Of a stretch of 64,000 nucleotides of DNA, positions 44,064 through 52,622 are shown piece after piece. Source of the DNA: an uncultured Algibacter sp. (lineage in GTDB: Bacteria; Bacteroidota; Bacteroidia; Flavobacteriales; Flavobacteriaceae); NCBI RefSeq assembly GCF_947487605.1, contig NZ_CANKXK010000003.1, forward strand, positions 62,001 through 126,000, read 5' to 3'. The notes beneath the pieces are model-generated. The model ran no database searches. It was not told where the DNA came from and saw only the letters and a program-made list of their open reading frames with translations. Both the position numbers and the translations under genes were made by a program. Every line of letters begins with the position of its first letter. Positions within the stretch are counted from its first letter, which is position 1.

Positions 44064-44996
44064 ATGTTTGGAAAAAAGAAACCCACCCCTACTATAGATA
44101 AAGACCAATTAGAGCTCATTGAATATGCTCAAAAACGTATTAAACAAAAAAAACGTTTGTACGTTCATTTTGTGGTGTTTTTAATTGGCGCCATCTTTTT
44201 AATAATAGCAAATACTGTTCTTGGCATTGGAAAAGACTTAAAATTTTTCGATATAAACTGGTTTGTATATGCAATCTTTTTGTGGTTATTCTTTTTTTTA
44301 TACCACGCTTTCAATGTATTTATTACCCATAAATTTATGGGTAAAGCATGGGAGAAACAGCAACTAGAAAAATTAGTTGCTAAACAACATGAACGAATAG
44401 ACAAACTAAAAGCAGGCTTTTTAAAAGAAGAAAAGTTAATCGCTCAAAGCGAGGTTTATAATGAATCCAACTCGAAAGATCAAAATTCCGAATCGAATAA
44501 TTCTAAATCAGAACTAACCATTATTGTTGCTGCTGCAGAGAACAATGCCATTGGATTAGGAAACAAACTTATATGGCATTTAAGTGACGATTTAAAACGT
44601 TTTAAATCGCTAACAAATGGGCATCATATAATAATGGGGCGTAAAACATTTGAAAGTTTTCCAAAACCTTTACCAAATAGAACACACGTCGTTATTACAA
44701 GACAAAAAAACTATAAAGTTCCAGAAGGCGTTATTATTGTTCATAGTCTGGAAGATGCTATTAATGCTGTAAAAACAGATTCACAACCATTTATAATAGG
44801 CGGCGGACAAATCTATAAACAAGCAATGGATCTTGTAGATAAAATAGAGCTCACAAGAGTCCATGAAGATTTTGAAGCAGATACATTCTTTCCTAAAATA
44901 GATGCATCTGTTTGGAAAGAAACCTCTAATGTCTTTCATAAAAAAGATGAAAACCATGAGCATGAATTTTCGTTTTTGACTTATGAAAGGAAATAA
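44064..44996 (+). CDS. Dihydrofolate reductase fused to an N-terminal 2TM domain
   Basis: This is one uninterrupted 310-residue frame. Residues 14-115 are a 2TM domain with two helices (about 33-52 and 65-88) and a basic helical stretch; 120-150 is a polar linker; 151-310 is a complete DHFR with WHLSDDLKRF (catalytic acid D176), MGRKTFESF and the FIIGGGQIY loop. It reduces dihydrofolate to tetrahydrofolate with NADPH. The fusion should tether the enzyme to the inner membrane. thyA lies upstream on the same strand. Confidence 0.9.
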   Translation: MFGKKKPTPTIDKDQLELIEYAQKRIKQKKRLYVHFVVFLIGAIFLIIANTVLGIGKDLKFFDINWFVYAIFLWLFFFLYHAFNVFITHKFMGKAWEKQQLEKLVAKQHERIDKLKAGFLKEEKLIAQSEVYNESNSKDQNSESNNSKSELTIIVAAAENNAIGLGNKLIWHLSDDLKRFKSLTNGHHIIMGRKTFESFPKPLPNRTHVVITRQKNYKVPEGVIIVHSLEDAINAVKTDSQPFIIGGGQIYKQAMDLVDKIELTRVHEDFEADTFFPKIDASVWKETSNVFHKKDENHEHEFSFLTYERK

Positions 44997-45098
44997 CCTA
45001 TCTATTGCTTTTGTCAGAAAAATTATCTAACTTCGTTTAACATACAATACGAAACGACTTCCTATCAAGTATTTAGCAACGGTTTAAAAAACAAATGA

Positions 45099-45608
45099 AT
45101 GAAAAAGATTATCACAATTCTAATTTTATGTATTTCAACTTCTATCTGTTTTGGACAAATAGAAGTAACTATTGAGTATAATTCTGATAATTCAGTTTTG
45201 TTAAATGGAATACCAATCAACAATACAACTATGTATAGTGAAATCGTTAAAATACTTGGAGAACCTGTTATATATAAAGAATATCCTACGGGTAAGACGA
45301 ACTATCATTATGAAGAATTAGGTCTAATTTTACATACTGTTAACGGTAATTTACTAACAATCGGCGTGAACTTTAATTGGGACGGAGACAAGAATTTCCC
45401 TGAAACAATATTTAAAGGAACTCTTAAAATTGGAACAACGTCTATAAATCAAGAGTCGAAATCCACTGTTGTAGACGAAATGAAAGGTTTTGAAATAAAA
45501 TGTATAATGCCAGAAATGTGTATGAACAATCCTAAAACAGTAAAAAACCCAATCTTACTTGGGTTTAAAAACGATTTAATCAGTCAAATAAGTATTGAAT
45601 TTCATTAG
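45099..45608 (+). CDS. Small exported protein of unknown function
   Basis: The 169-residue protein has a signal peptide (about 1-19, ending CFGQ). The mature part includes VLLNGIPINNTTMYSEIVKI, a short two-cysteine segment (IKCIMPEMCMNNP) and a predicted beta-rich end. It resembles small secreted domains with an SLN-G-P start that are often annotated only by DUF numbers; I do not recognise it firmly. Both its neighbours are unknown or gene-free, and the region is AT-rich. Confidence 0.6.
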   Translation: MKKIITILILCISTSICFGQIEVTIEYNSDNSVLLNGIPINNTTMYSEIVKILGEPVIYKEYPTGKTNYHYEELGLILHTVNGNLLTIGVNFNWDGDKNFPETIFKGTLKIGTTSINQESKSTVVDEMKGFEIKCIMPEMCMNNPKTVKNPILLGFKNDLISQISIEFH

Positions 45609-46121
45609 TGATAAAAAAAAAGTTAACAACAATGACTTGAAGCAATAAGTAAAAGTTAATAACTGAAGCCTAATCAAAATTAATATTTTTTAAAAAATAG
45701 GATTATATATTTGACTATTTAAATTAGGCGCGAAAAATTAGTGATTATATTATAGACAGCTAGTACATTGACAGAACGTAATTATTCATATAGACCTTAA
45801 AATAGTTAAGATAGATAGTCAATTTATTGGGATTTATTAATTAGATGAGAATAATAATTTGCAAATTGTTGACTTAATACAAATCAAGTTCTTTTCCATT
45901 TAAATGTATCTAATGGAGAAAAAGGGATTATTTATTTTAAGGAAAAATAAAGGCATTTATAATGAATGTATGTAATCCATTTGCTATTTTGAGATTTCAT
46001 TGAATAAAAATGAAATTACCATAAAATAAATTAATAATGAAAAGGATTGTAGATTAGGAGAAAAATTTTACGCTAATCGAGTTTATGTTATTAAAAGAAA
46101 ACAGAAAAGTATATAATAAAA
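45609..46121. other. Gene-free AT-rich stretch
   Basis: I read these 513 bases on both strands. The only open frames are about 10-20 codons long and lack any signature. There is no strong hairpin, tRNA-like fold or recognisable relic. Confidence 0.5.
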
Positions 46122-46745
46122 ATGAAGTTCAAACAATATGACATTAAATTAAATAAAAAATTATTCGAAATAGAAAAAGATGGATTAAGAGTAATCTCCA
46201 AAACAATAAGTAGTCATTCAGAAGATTTTTTTGAATTTGAGTCTATAGGTAATATTATTACTATAGAAAAGCGCAGACTATTAATTCCTCTTTTCATCTC
46301 AATCATGTTTATTGGGATGTCAACCTTATTGTTCATTGGTCAACTTAACGGTGGAAACTATGGCAAAGGAGCAATAGCGTTTTATTATTTTATAGGTTTT
46401 TTATTTCTTAGTGTCTTTTTCTTTTTTGGAAAAAATTATCTTTATTTAAGTCAAAAAAACAGGAGTACTCATATCCAATTTTTGAATAACAACCCTAGTA
46501 ATAAAAAACTCCGAGCATTTATTGAAGAACTTCAAATAATTAAAAAATCTAGACTAATTGAAAAATATGGCGTTTACGATGAAGACAAAACGTACAATGA
46601 ACATAGAAACCAATTAAAGTGGTTATTGGATAATGAAATAATATCCAAAGAAGAATATCGAATACACTTAGAGCAAGTCGAACGAAATTTTTATCCTGAA
46701 GAAGAAGGAGAAACCGAACCAATAGGCTATAAGCAAAATGACTAA
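46122..46745 (+). CDS. Membrane protein of unknown function with SHOCT-like end
   Basis: The 207-residue protein has two membrane helices (about 56-74 and 86-106) after a short N-terminal beta region, a charged cytosolic part, and a C-terminal helix pair LKWLLDNEIISKEEYRIHLE that looks like a short SHOCT motif. This architecture (PH-like, two helices, SHOCT) occurs in many bacterial membrane proteins without known function. The start ATG is the only reasonable one. Confidence 0.6.
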   Translation: MKFKQYDIKLNKKLFEIEKDGLRVISKTISSHSEDFFEFESIGNIITIEKRRLLIPLFISIMFIGMSTLLFIGQLNGGNYGKGAIAFYYFIGFLFLSVFFFFGKNYLYLSQKNRSTHIQFLNNNPSNKKLRAFIEELQIIKKSRLIEKYGVYDEDKTYNEHRNQLKWLLDNEIISKEEYRIHLEQVERNFYPEEEGETEPIGYKQND

Positions 46746-46931
46746 TACTTGCACAATATAAAATTTTGATTTTTAGCTTAATCTATGAGGGTTACTTAGT
46801 TTTTTATATATGATTTTCTTTCAGAAAATCCTCACTCACAAACTCGTAAATTTTCAAGATAAACAAAACCTTTAAACGTCACTCTGAATATTCCACACCT
46901 ATCCTATTTCAAATTTCCCTAATTTTACCAA

Positions 46932-48488
46932 ATGGTAAAAGAAATACAACTTCGTATTACCCTTAAAGAAGAAGGAATTAGTAATATTTTAATATTAAAA
47001 TCTGCAATTAAATTAGATATTGACAAAAAAGATATTACGGGTATAAAAGTACTACGAAAATCTATTGATGCGCGAAAACCCAAAATAATATTCAACTATA
47101 AAGTTGCGGTCTTTATTAAAGAAGCTTTACCAAAAAACTCAGAATACAAATTCGACTATACAGATGTTTCCAAAGCAAAACCCATTCATATTATTGGTTT
47201 TGGACCTGCAGGCATGTATGCCGCTTTACGTTGTATAGAACTAGGTTTTAAGCCTATAGTTTTAGAGCGCGGTAAAAATGTACAAGACCGTAGGCGCGAT
47301 TTAAAAGCCATTAATCAAGATCATTTTGTAAATGAAGATTCCAACTACTGTTTTGGTGAAGGTGGGGCAGGCACTTATAGCGATGGCAAACTATATACCA
47401 GAAGTTTAAAACGAGGTGATGTTAGGCGTATTTTTGAAAATCTAGTTTATCATGGTGCCACAGATCAAATATTGATTGATGCACATCCTCATATTGGAAC
47501 AAACAAGCTTCCCAAGGTAGTTAAGAATATTCGTGAAACCATACTTAAATATGGTGGCGAAATTCATTTTGAAACACGCGTAACCGATTTCATAATAAAA
47601 GATAGAAAAATTAAAGCTATAGAACTCCAAAACGGTGAAGAATTAACTACAGAAAAAGTTATTTTAGCAACAGGGCATTCAGCTAGAGACATTTTTTATC
47701 TACTTGAAAAAAAGCAAATTGCATTAGAAGCAAAATCCTTTGCTATGGGTGTACGCGTTGAGCATCCACAACATATTATTGATTCTATTCAATACCATTG
47801 TTCTGGCACACGTAATGAATTGCTTCCAGCAGCTTCTTATGGTTTGGTTGAACAAGTTAAAGACAGAGGGGTTTATTCATTTTGTATGTGCCCAGGTGGT
47901 TTTATAGTTCCAGCGGCTACAGCCAATGGCGAAGTGGTTGTAAACGGCATGTCGCCTTCTAAACGAAATAATTTATATGCTAATTCTGGGATTGTAGTTG
48001 AAATTAATGTCGACACCGACATACCCAAATATGAAAAATTTGGCCCATTGAAGGGCTTGGAATATCAAAAAAACCTAGAACGTTTAGCTTTCACTTCGGG
48101 CGGTAGAAGTCAAGTAGCACCCGCACAGCGATTAACAGATTTTGTTGAGGGTAGACTATCTAACAATTTGAATGATACATCTTACCAACCAGGATTAAAA
48201 TCGGCTCCTTTGCATTCTCTATTACCTAAATTTATTGGTGGTAGATTGCGGAAAGGCTTTGAAGCTTTTAGAAGAAAAATGACAGGCTATTATACCGAAG
48301 AAGCAAATATTGTTGGTGTGGAATCTAGAACCTCATCACCAGTTTCCATACCAAGAAATAATCAATTACAACATCCACAAATCTCTAACCTCTTTCCCTG
48401 CGGGGAAGGTGGTGGTTATGCAGGAGGCATCGTTTCTGCGGCTATGGATGGCGAACGATGTGCAGAAGCAGCTACCAATAGCCTATAG
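46932..48488 (+). CDS. FAD-dependent oxidoreductase (COG2509-type)
   Basis: The 518-residue protein has an N-terminal domain of about 80 residues, then a dinucleotide-binding motif HIIGFGPAGMYAALRCIELG (near 91) and VLERGKNVQDRRRD. The segment NYCFGEGGAGTYSDGKLYTR and the C-terminal FPCGEGGGYAGGIVSAAMDG are typical of this uncharacterised dehydrogenase group. FAD binding is clear; substrate and electron acceptor are unknown. It stands upstream of fabD by 42 bases, but a separate promoter lies between. Confidence 0.86.
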   Translation: MVKEIQLRITLKEEGISNILILKSAIKLDIDKKDITGIKVLRKSIDARKPKIIFNYKVAVFIKEALPKNSEYKFDYTDVSKAKPIHIIGFGPAGMYAALRCIELGFKPIVLERGKNVQDRRRDLKAINQDHFVNEDSNYCFGEGGAGTYSDGKLYTRSLKRGDVRRIFENLVYHGATDQILIDAHPHIGTNKLPKVVKNIRETILKYGGEIHFETRVTDFIIKDRKIKAIELQNGEELTTEKVILATGHSARDIFYLLEKKQIALEAKSFAMGVRVEHPQHIIDSIQYHCSGTRNELLPAASYGLVEQVKDRGVYSFCMCPGGFIVPAATANGEVVVNGMSPSKRNNLYANSGIVVEINVDTDIPKYEKFGPLKGLEYQKNLERLAFTSGGRSQVAPAQRLTDFVEGRLSNNLNDTSYQPGLKSAPLHSLLPKFIGGRLRKGFEAFRRKMTGYYTEEANIVGVESRTSSPVSIPRNNQLQHPQISNLFPCGEGGGYAGGIVSAAMDGERCAEAATNSL

Positions 48489-48503
48489 TTGCAATTTTAT
48501 TCC

Positions 48504-48511
48504 TATTTTTG
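48504..48511 (+). promoter_or_regulatory. Putative -7 promoter box of fabD-lspA
   Basis: TATTTTTG matches TAnnTTTG exactly, 19 bases before the fabD ATG, giving a short leader. Confidence 0.5.
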
Positions 48512-48530
48512 CCACACTAAAACTAACTTT

Positions 48531-49424
48531 ATGAACGCATATATTTTTCCTGGTCAAGGTGCTCAATTCTCAGGAATGGGCTTAGACTTATATGAAAACT
48601 CACCTTTAGCTCAAGATTTATTTGAGCAAGCGAATGAAATTTTAGGTTTCAACATTACAGATACGATGTTTGAGGGCTCCGCTGAAGACTTGAAAGAAAC
48701 CAAAGTAACACAGCCAGCAATATTTTTACACTCAGTAATTTTAGCAAAAACGCTAGGAGATAGTTTTAAACCAGACATGGTTGCAGGACACTCGCTAGGT
48801 GAATTTTCGGCTTTAGTAGCAAATGGTGCTTTAACTTTTGAAGATGGCTTAAAATTAGTGTCTCAGCGCGCATTAGCTATGCAAAAAGCTTGCGAATTGC
48901 AACCAAGCACTATGGCTGCCGTTTTGGGTTTAGGTGATGGTGTTGTTGAAAAAATATGTGCCATGACAGAAGGTGTTGTAGTTGCTGCTAATTATAACTG
49001 TCCGGGGCAACTTGTAATTTCTGGCGAGATTGACGCAATAAACAGAGCTTGTGAAGCTTTAAAAGAAGAAGGCGCACGTCGTGCATTAGTACTGCCAGTT
49101 GGAGGTGCATTTCATTCACCTTTAATGGAACCAGCACGTGAGGAATTAGCTGCAGCTATTGAAAATACAATATTTAGCACACCTAACTGTCCCATTTATC
49201 AGAATGTAGCTGCTAATGCGGTTATTGATGAAGCTGCCATTAAAGCAAATTTAATTTCTCAATTAACGGCTCCAGTTCGTTGGACACAGTCGGTGCAACA
49301 AATGATTGCAGATGGTGCTACACTATTTACAGAAGTAGGTCCAGGTAAAGTTTTACAGGGTCTGGTTAAAAAGATTAATAGAGCATCTGAAACTGTTTCT
49401 GCAACACTAGAATCTAACAGCTAA
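48531..49424 (+). CDS. fabD: ACP S-malonyltransferase
   Basis: The protein starts at the ATG 48531 (297 residues, MNAYIFPGQGAQFSGMG). An upstream in-frame start at 48489 overlaps the promoter and adds 14 unrelated residues. FabD transfers malonyl from CoA to acyl carrier protein for fatty acid synthesis. The nucleophile serine is in AGHSLGEFSAL, and the substrate arginine and His motif (GGAFHSPLM) are present. The lspA ATG follows its stop codon directly. Confidence 0.96.
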   Translation: MNAYIFPGQGAQFSGMGLDLYENSPLAQDLFEQANEILGFNITDTMFEGSAEDLKETKVTQPAIFLHSVILAKTLGDSFKPDMVAGHSLGEFSALVANGALTFEDGLKLVSQRALAMQKACELQPSTMAAVLGLGDGVVEKICAMTEGVVVAANYNCPGQLVISGEIDAINRACEALKEEGARRALVLPVGGAFHSPLMEPAREELAAAIENTIFSTPNCPIYQNVAANAVIDEAAIKANLISQLTAPVRWTQSVQQMIADGATLFTEVGPGKVLQGLVKKINRASETVSATLESNS

Positions 49425-49919
49425 ATGAAGTTATCAAAACGTACTCTCTACATTTTATTAGTTATTATTTTAACTATTACTGCCGACCAAATTTCAAAAG
49501 TAATAGTACGAGCTAAGGTTGTTGCTGGTAGTCAAACAGAAATACTTGGCAAGTTCCTATCATTGCACAACGTAGAAAACGAAGGTGCTTTCCTTGGCAT
49601 GGGTAGCGAACTAAATGATTCACTCAGAATCATTTTATTACTCATTCTACCTATAATTGTTCTTGGTTTTGTTCTGCGCTATATTTTAAAAGACAAAAAA
49701 ATAGACAAATGGTCTTTATTTGCTTTTTCTATGATTATTGGCGGTGGTATTGCCAATGTTTTTGATAGAGTGGTATTCGGTTCTGTAACAGACTTTCTTT
49801 ATATCAAATTAACCGATTTATTGCGAACAGGTATTTTCAATATTGCCGATTTAGCAGTTACCACTGGAATGATTATTTTGGTGGTTTTTAGTTTTAGGAA
49901 GAAGAAAATTGTTGAATAA
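49425..49919 (+). CDS. lspA: Lipoprotein signal peptidase
   Basis: The 164-residue inner membrane aspartyl protease removes signal peptides from prolipoproteins, such as the azurin and SusD encoded nearby. Four membrane helices are visible, and the two catalytic aspartates are in ANVFDRVVFG and FNIADLAV. It starts immediately after the fabD stop codon, so the two are co-translated. Confidence 0.95.
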   Translation: MKLSKRTLYILLVIILTITADQISKVIVRAKVVAGSQTEILGKFLSLHNVENEGAFLGMGSELNDSLRIILLLILPIIVLGFVLRYILKDKKIDKWSLFAFSMIIGGGIANVFDRVVFGSVTDFLYIKLTDLLRTGIFNIADLAVTTGMIILVVFSFRKKKIVE

Positions 49920-49921
49920 AA

Positions 49922-49953
49922 AAATCTCCAAGAATTAAAATTCTTGGAGATTT
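49922..49953. terminator. Bidirectional terminator between lspA and the lipoprotein operon
   Basis: AAATCTCCAAGAATT and AATTCTTGGAGATTT form a perfect 15-bp stem with a two-base loop. On the minus strand seven T follow, a strong end for the susC-susD-lipoprotein operon. On the plus strand the tail is weaker (TTTAAAATT). Confidence 0.85.
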
Positions 49954-49982
49954 AAAATTATCATTATAAAAAACAGTAAAAA

Positions 49983-50897
49983 TTATTGTTTAGTCCAAAC
50001 TTGTGTTGCTGCCATAAAGCCGCTTTCTACCTCAACACTCCAAGTACCATCTTCATTTACAACGCCACTAAAATCGTACGAATCACCACAACAATCTGAA
50101 GCTGAGCCACCTAAAGCTCCACAGACATCAGTAATATCACCACTTGAAGTATCCCCACATATATTAAACGCAGCACAAAACAAACCATCAAATGCTCCCC
50201 CAGAATAATCTGATAAAGTATATACACCTCCTCCGTTATCGGTAACAGTGACCGTATATTCATAATTTGTTATTGGAGGCACTCCACAACATCCAACACC
50301 GTTACTTGATACCAAATAAGTTCCACCAATATCAGAAGGACATGAAACAGGATAGTTTACAGCTATAGCTACTAATTTAGAATTACTAAGTGTTGTTCCA
50401 GTATTATCTGTACCTGTAAGATCTGTTCCATTAATATCAGTGGTACCAGCTTCGTTTAATAAGCTCAACACACGCCCATCTGCCATAGTAAACCTAGCAG
50501 ATATTCTTAAAACATCACCAAGTTTAATATCTGCTGTACTATTTAATTCCGTAAAAGCTGCTACGATATCATTCGTTGTTATGGTATAATCTTGGGGCAA
50601 ATTTACATCACTATCTAAAGTAGTGGTATATGTTGGTCCACCCAATACAACATATGCTGCTACAACGTCTGCAGAAGCGATTTCCCCTTGGGCTAATTCT
50701 ACTCTAAAAGATATACTTAAAACTTCTCCGCTTTCAAGCTTAAGAAGATCTATAATTCCACTAGAGCCAGGAGCTTTAGTCATATTAGGAGCTGCACCAG
50801 CTTCTGCCTCAATTGCAGAGGTTCCTCCATCGTTATCACAAGAATAACTACCAACTGTGATTATAATTGTCAATAATAAAATCTTTATTTTTTTCAT
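49983..50897 (-). CDS. Lipoprotein in SusE position of a SusCD operon
   Basis: The protein starts at ATG 50895-50897 (304 residues); the frame to 50924 overlaps susD. A lipobox (TIIITVGSYSC) makes it a surface or periplasmic lipoprotein. The middle shows a beta-rich region (LSISFRVELAQGEIASADVV... LRISARFTMADGRVLSL). The last 110 residues hold eight cysteines, including two CC pairs, and could be disulfide-bonded. It is third after susC and susD, the place of SusE-like substrate-binding lipoproteins, but I do not recognise its family. Confidence 0.7.
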   Translation of the reverse strand: MKKIKILLLTIIITVGSYSCDNDGGTSAIEAEAGAAPNMTKAPGSSGIIDLLKLESGEVLSISFRVELAQGEIASADVVAAYVVLGGPTYTTTLDSDVNLPQDYTITTNDIVAAFTELNSTADIKLGDVLRISARFTMADGRVLSLLNEAGTTDINGTDLTGTDNTGTTLSNSKLVAIAVNYPVSCPSDIGGTYLVSSNGVGCCGVPPITNYEYTVTVTDNGGGVYTLSDYSGGAFDGLFCAAFNICGDTSSGDITDVCGALGGSASDCCGDSYDFSGVVNEDGTWSVEVESGFMAATQVWTKQ

Positions 50898-50908
50898 GTT
50901 TTCTTTTT

Positions 50909-52612
50909 TTAATTGTTGTCCCAAAACACTCTATAATTAGCAAGCGTTTTTTGCTCTGGAGCGTTTTGATTAATATTTAATTCATTTTCCGGCCAAAAGA
51001 ATGTTCGGTTATAAGGATTATTTAAGGTTGTATCAGAATCAAGTAAAGGAAAAGCATCCCCATTATCTAATTGATATTCATTGGGACTATTTGGATCAGG
51101 AAAAACAGGATATCCTGTCCTTCTATAATCATTATGCTGATCCAACTGATCTCCATAAGTTGCTACCCATTTTTGAGTCATAATAATTTCTAACTGTTTT
51201 TCTGAGTTTGCAGATGTAAATTCAACTCCTACATTTGCAATAAAATCTGTTACTGGCATCGTTCCTGCTAAAACTGGGACTGCCTGGGTTGTTCCAGTTC
51301 CTGCAACAACCTGATCTACTTTTGCAAAACTTGCTGTCATAGCTTCAGTTAACTTTGCTGCAACATCACCCGTTATTAAACCTACCTGCATAAGCTCTGC
51401 TTGAATGTATAAGAATTCATCATAAGTTAAAATTCGTCTTGGAGCAACTCCTGTACCACTTGCAACACTTTTCGCAAATCCTTGACCATCATCAAACCTT
51501 CCTCCACAAGGGAATATTCCAGGAAACGTAGCATCATTTGCCACTGCACCATCTCGCCATGGACCAACACTGGCAAAACGGATTGTAAAGAACCCTGTTG
51601 ATGCATCCCAATAATCGGCTCTTGGATCTCCAGATACAGGATCAGATTGATCTCTAGGAAATTGCCCAGGCTGTAATTGATTTGCCCAATAATATGGAAT
51701 TCGTGGATCTGGATTACCTGTATGAATATTAGGGTTCATTCCCATTAAAATTTCATAAAACCAAGGACTTACATAATTATCTACTTGAGCACCTCCATAG
51801 GCTCCTTGAAATAGTTGGTTACGTTCATCAGTTGGTGCTGTGGTAGCAGTATGTGTAAATTGAAAGTCATCATTTATAGATGAAAAGAAATTATTTTCTG
51901 TAACTAATGCGTTTAAATCAGAAGTATTAAACAATGGTGAAGACGATAATCGTATTTGATTGTATAGTTTTAACTTAAAAGTATTAGCGAATTTTATCCA
52001 TTGAGACGCATCACCTTTATAAAAAAAGTCATCTGCTCCTGGGAGAGCTCCAACTGTATTTGGATTATTTAAATTCACTTTAGCTTCATCAATTAAATCT
52101 AAAATCGCTTGATATATAGATTCCGAATTGTCAAAAACAGGACCAACCGTACCTTCCTTTAGCAAAGTAGCTTCTGAAAAAGGTACATCTCCCCATAAAT
52201 CTACAGCTACAGACATCATATAAGCTTTAAGTAATTGTCCTATACCTTGATAAACGGTTGCTTCGTCTGTTTCTGCTTGTGAAATTAAACTTTGTAAATC
52301 TGTTAAAGATAAATAAATGTTATTCCAATCGTTATTTAATGGAATGTTGTTTGCTTTGGTACCATATTGATCCTGTTCACTTCGTGATACTCCTTGGTGT
52401 GTATATGTTCCAAGCACTTCACCACTAAAAAGATTATAATCTCCAATAAGTGCCGTGGTAATTTGTAAACCAGGCAGTAATTGATTAAGTGGGGCAACCG
52501 TTGGATTGTCCGTATCTGTATCTACATCTAAATAGTTTTCGCATCCAAAAAGGACACCAACTATTAATAAAATTGACAATATATACTGTCTTTTTAACTT
52601 TATATTTTTCAT
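50909..52612 (-). CDS. SusD/RagB-family nutrient-binding lipoprotein
   Basis: The 567-residue protein has lipobox cysteine C24 (GVLFGCENYLDVD). The helical SusD-like fold is indicated by PTVAPLNQLLPGLQ, NNDWNNIYLSLTDLQ and the TPR-like helices, in the SusD-like-2 subgroup. It is the lid over the SusC barrel at the cell surface. The susC gene ends 11 bases upstream. The cargo is unknown: no glycoside hydrolase, lyase or peptidase is encoded in the operon. Confidence 0.9.
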   Translation of the reverse strand: MKNIKLKRQYILSILLIVGVLFGCENYLDVDTDTDNPTVAPLNQLLPGLQITTALIGDYNLFSGEVLGTYTHQGVSRSEQDQYGTKANNIPLNNDWNNIYLSLTDLQSLISQAETDEATVYQGIGQLLKAYMMSVAVDLWGDVPFSEATLLKEGTVGPVFDNSESIYQAILDLIDEAKVNLNNPNTVGALPGADDFFYKGDASQWIKFANTFKLKLYNQIRLSSSPLFNTSDLNALVTENNFFSSINDDFQFTHTATTAPTDERNQLFQGAYGGAQVDNYVSPWFYEILMGMNPNIHTGNPDPRIPYYWANQLQPGQFPRDQSDPVSGDPRADYWDASTGFFTIRFASVGPWRDGAVANDATFPGIFPCGGRFDDGQGFAKSVASGTGVAPRRILTYDEFLYIQAELMQVGLITGDVAAKLTEAMTASFAKVDQVVAGTGTTQAVPVLAGTMPVTDFIANVGVEFTSANSEKQLEIIMTQKWVATYGDQLDQHNDYRRTGYPVFPDPNSPNEYQLDNGDAFPLLDSDTTLNNPYNRTFFWPENELNINQNAPEQKTLANYRVFWDNN

Positions 52613-52622
52613 CTTTCTTTTT

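Noticed and set aside
46812-46830. Perfect 8-bp hairpin GATTTTCT/AGAAAATC as a terminator
   Set aside because: No T-run follows on the plus strand and no minus-strand gene ends there; kept only as a note.
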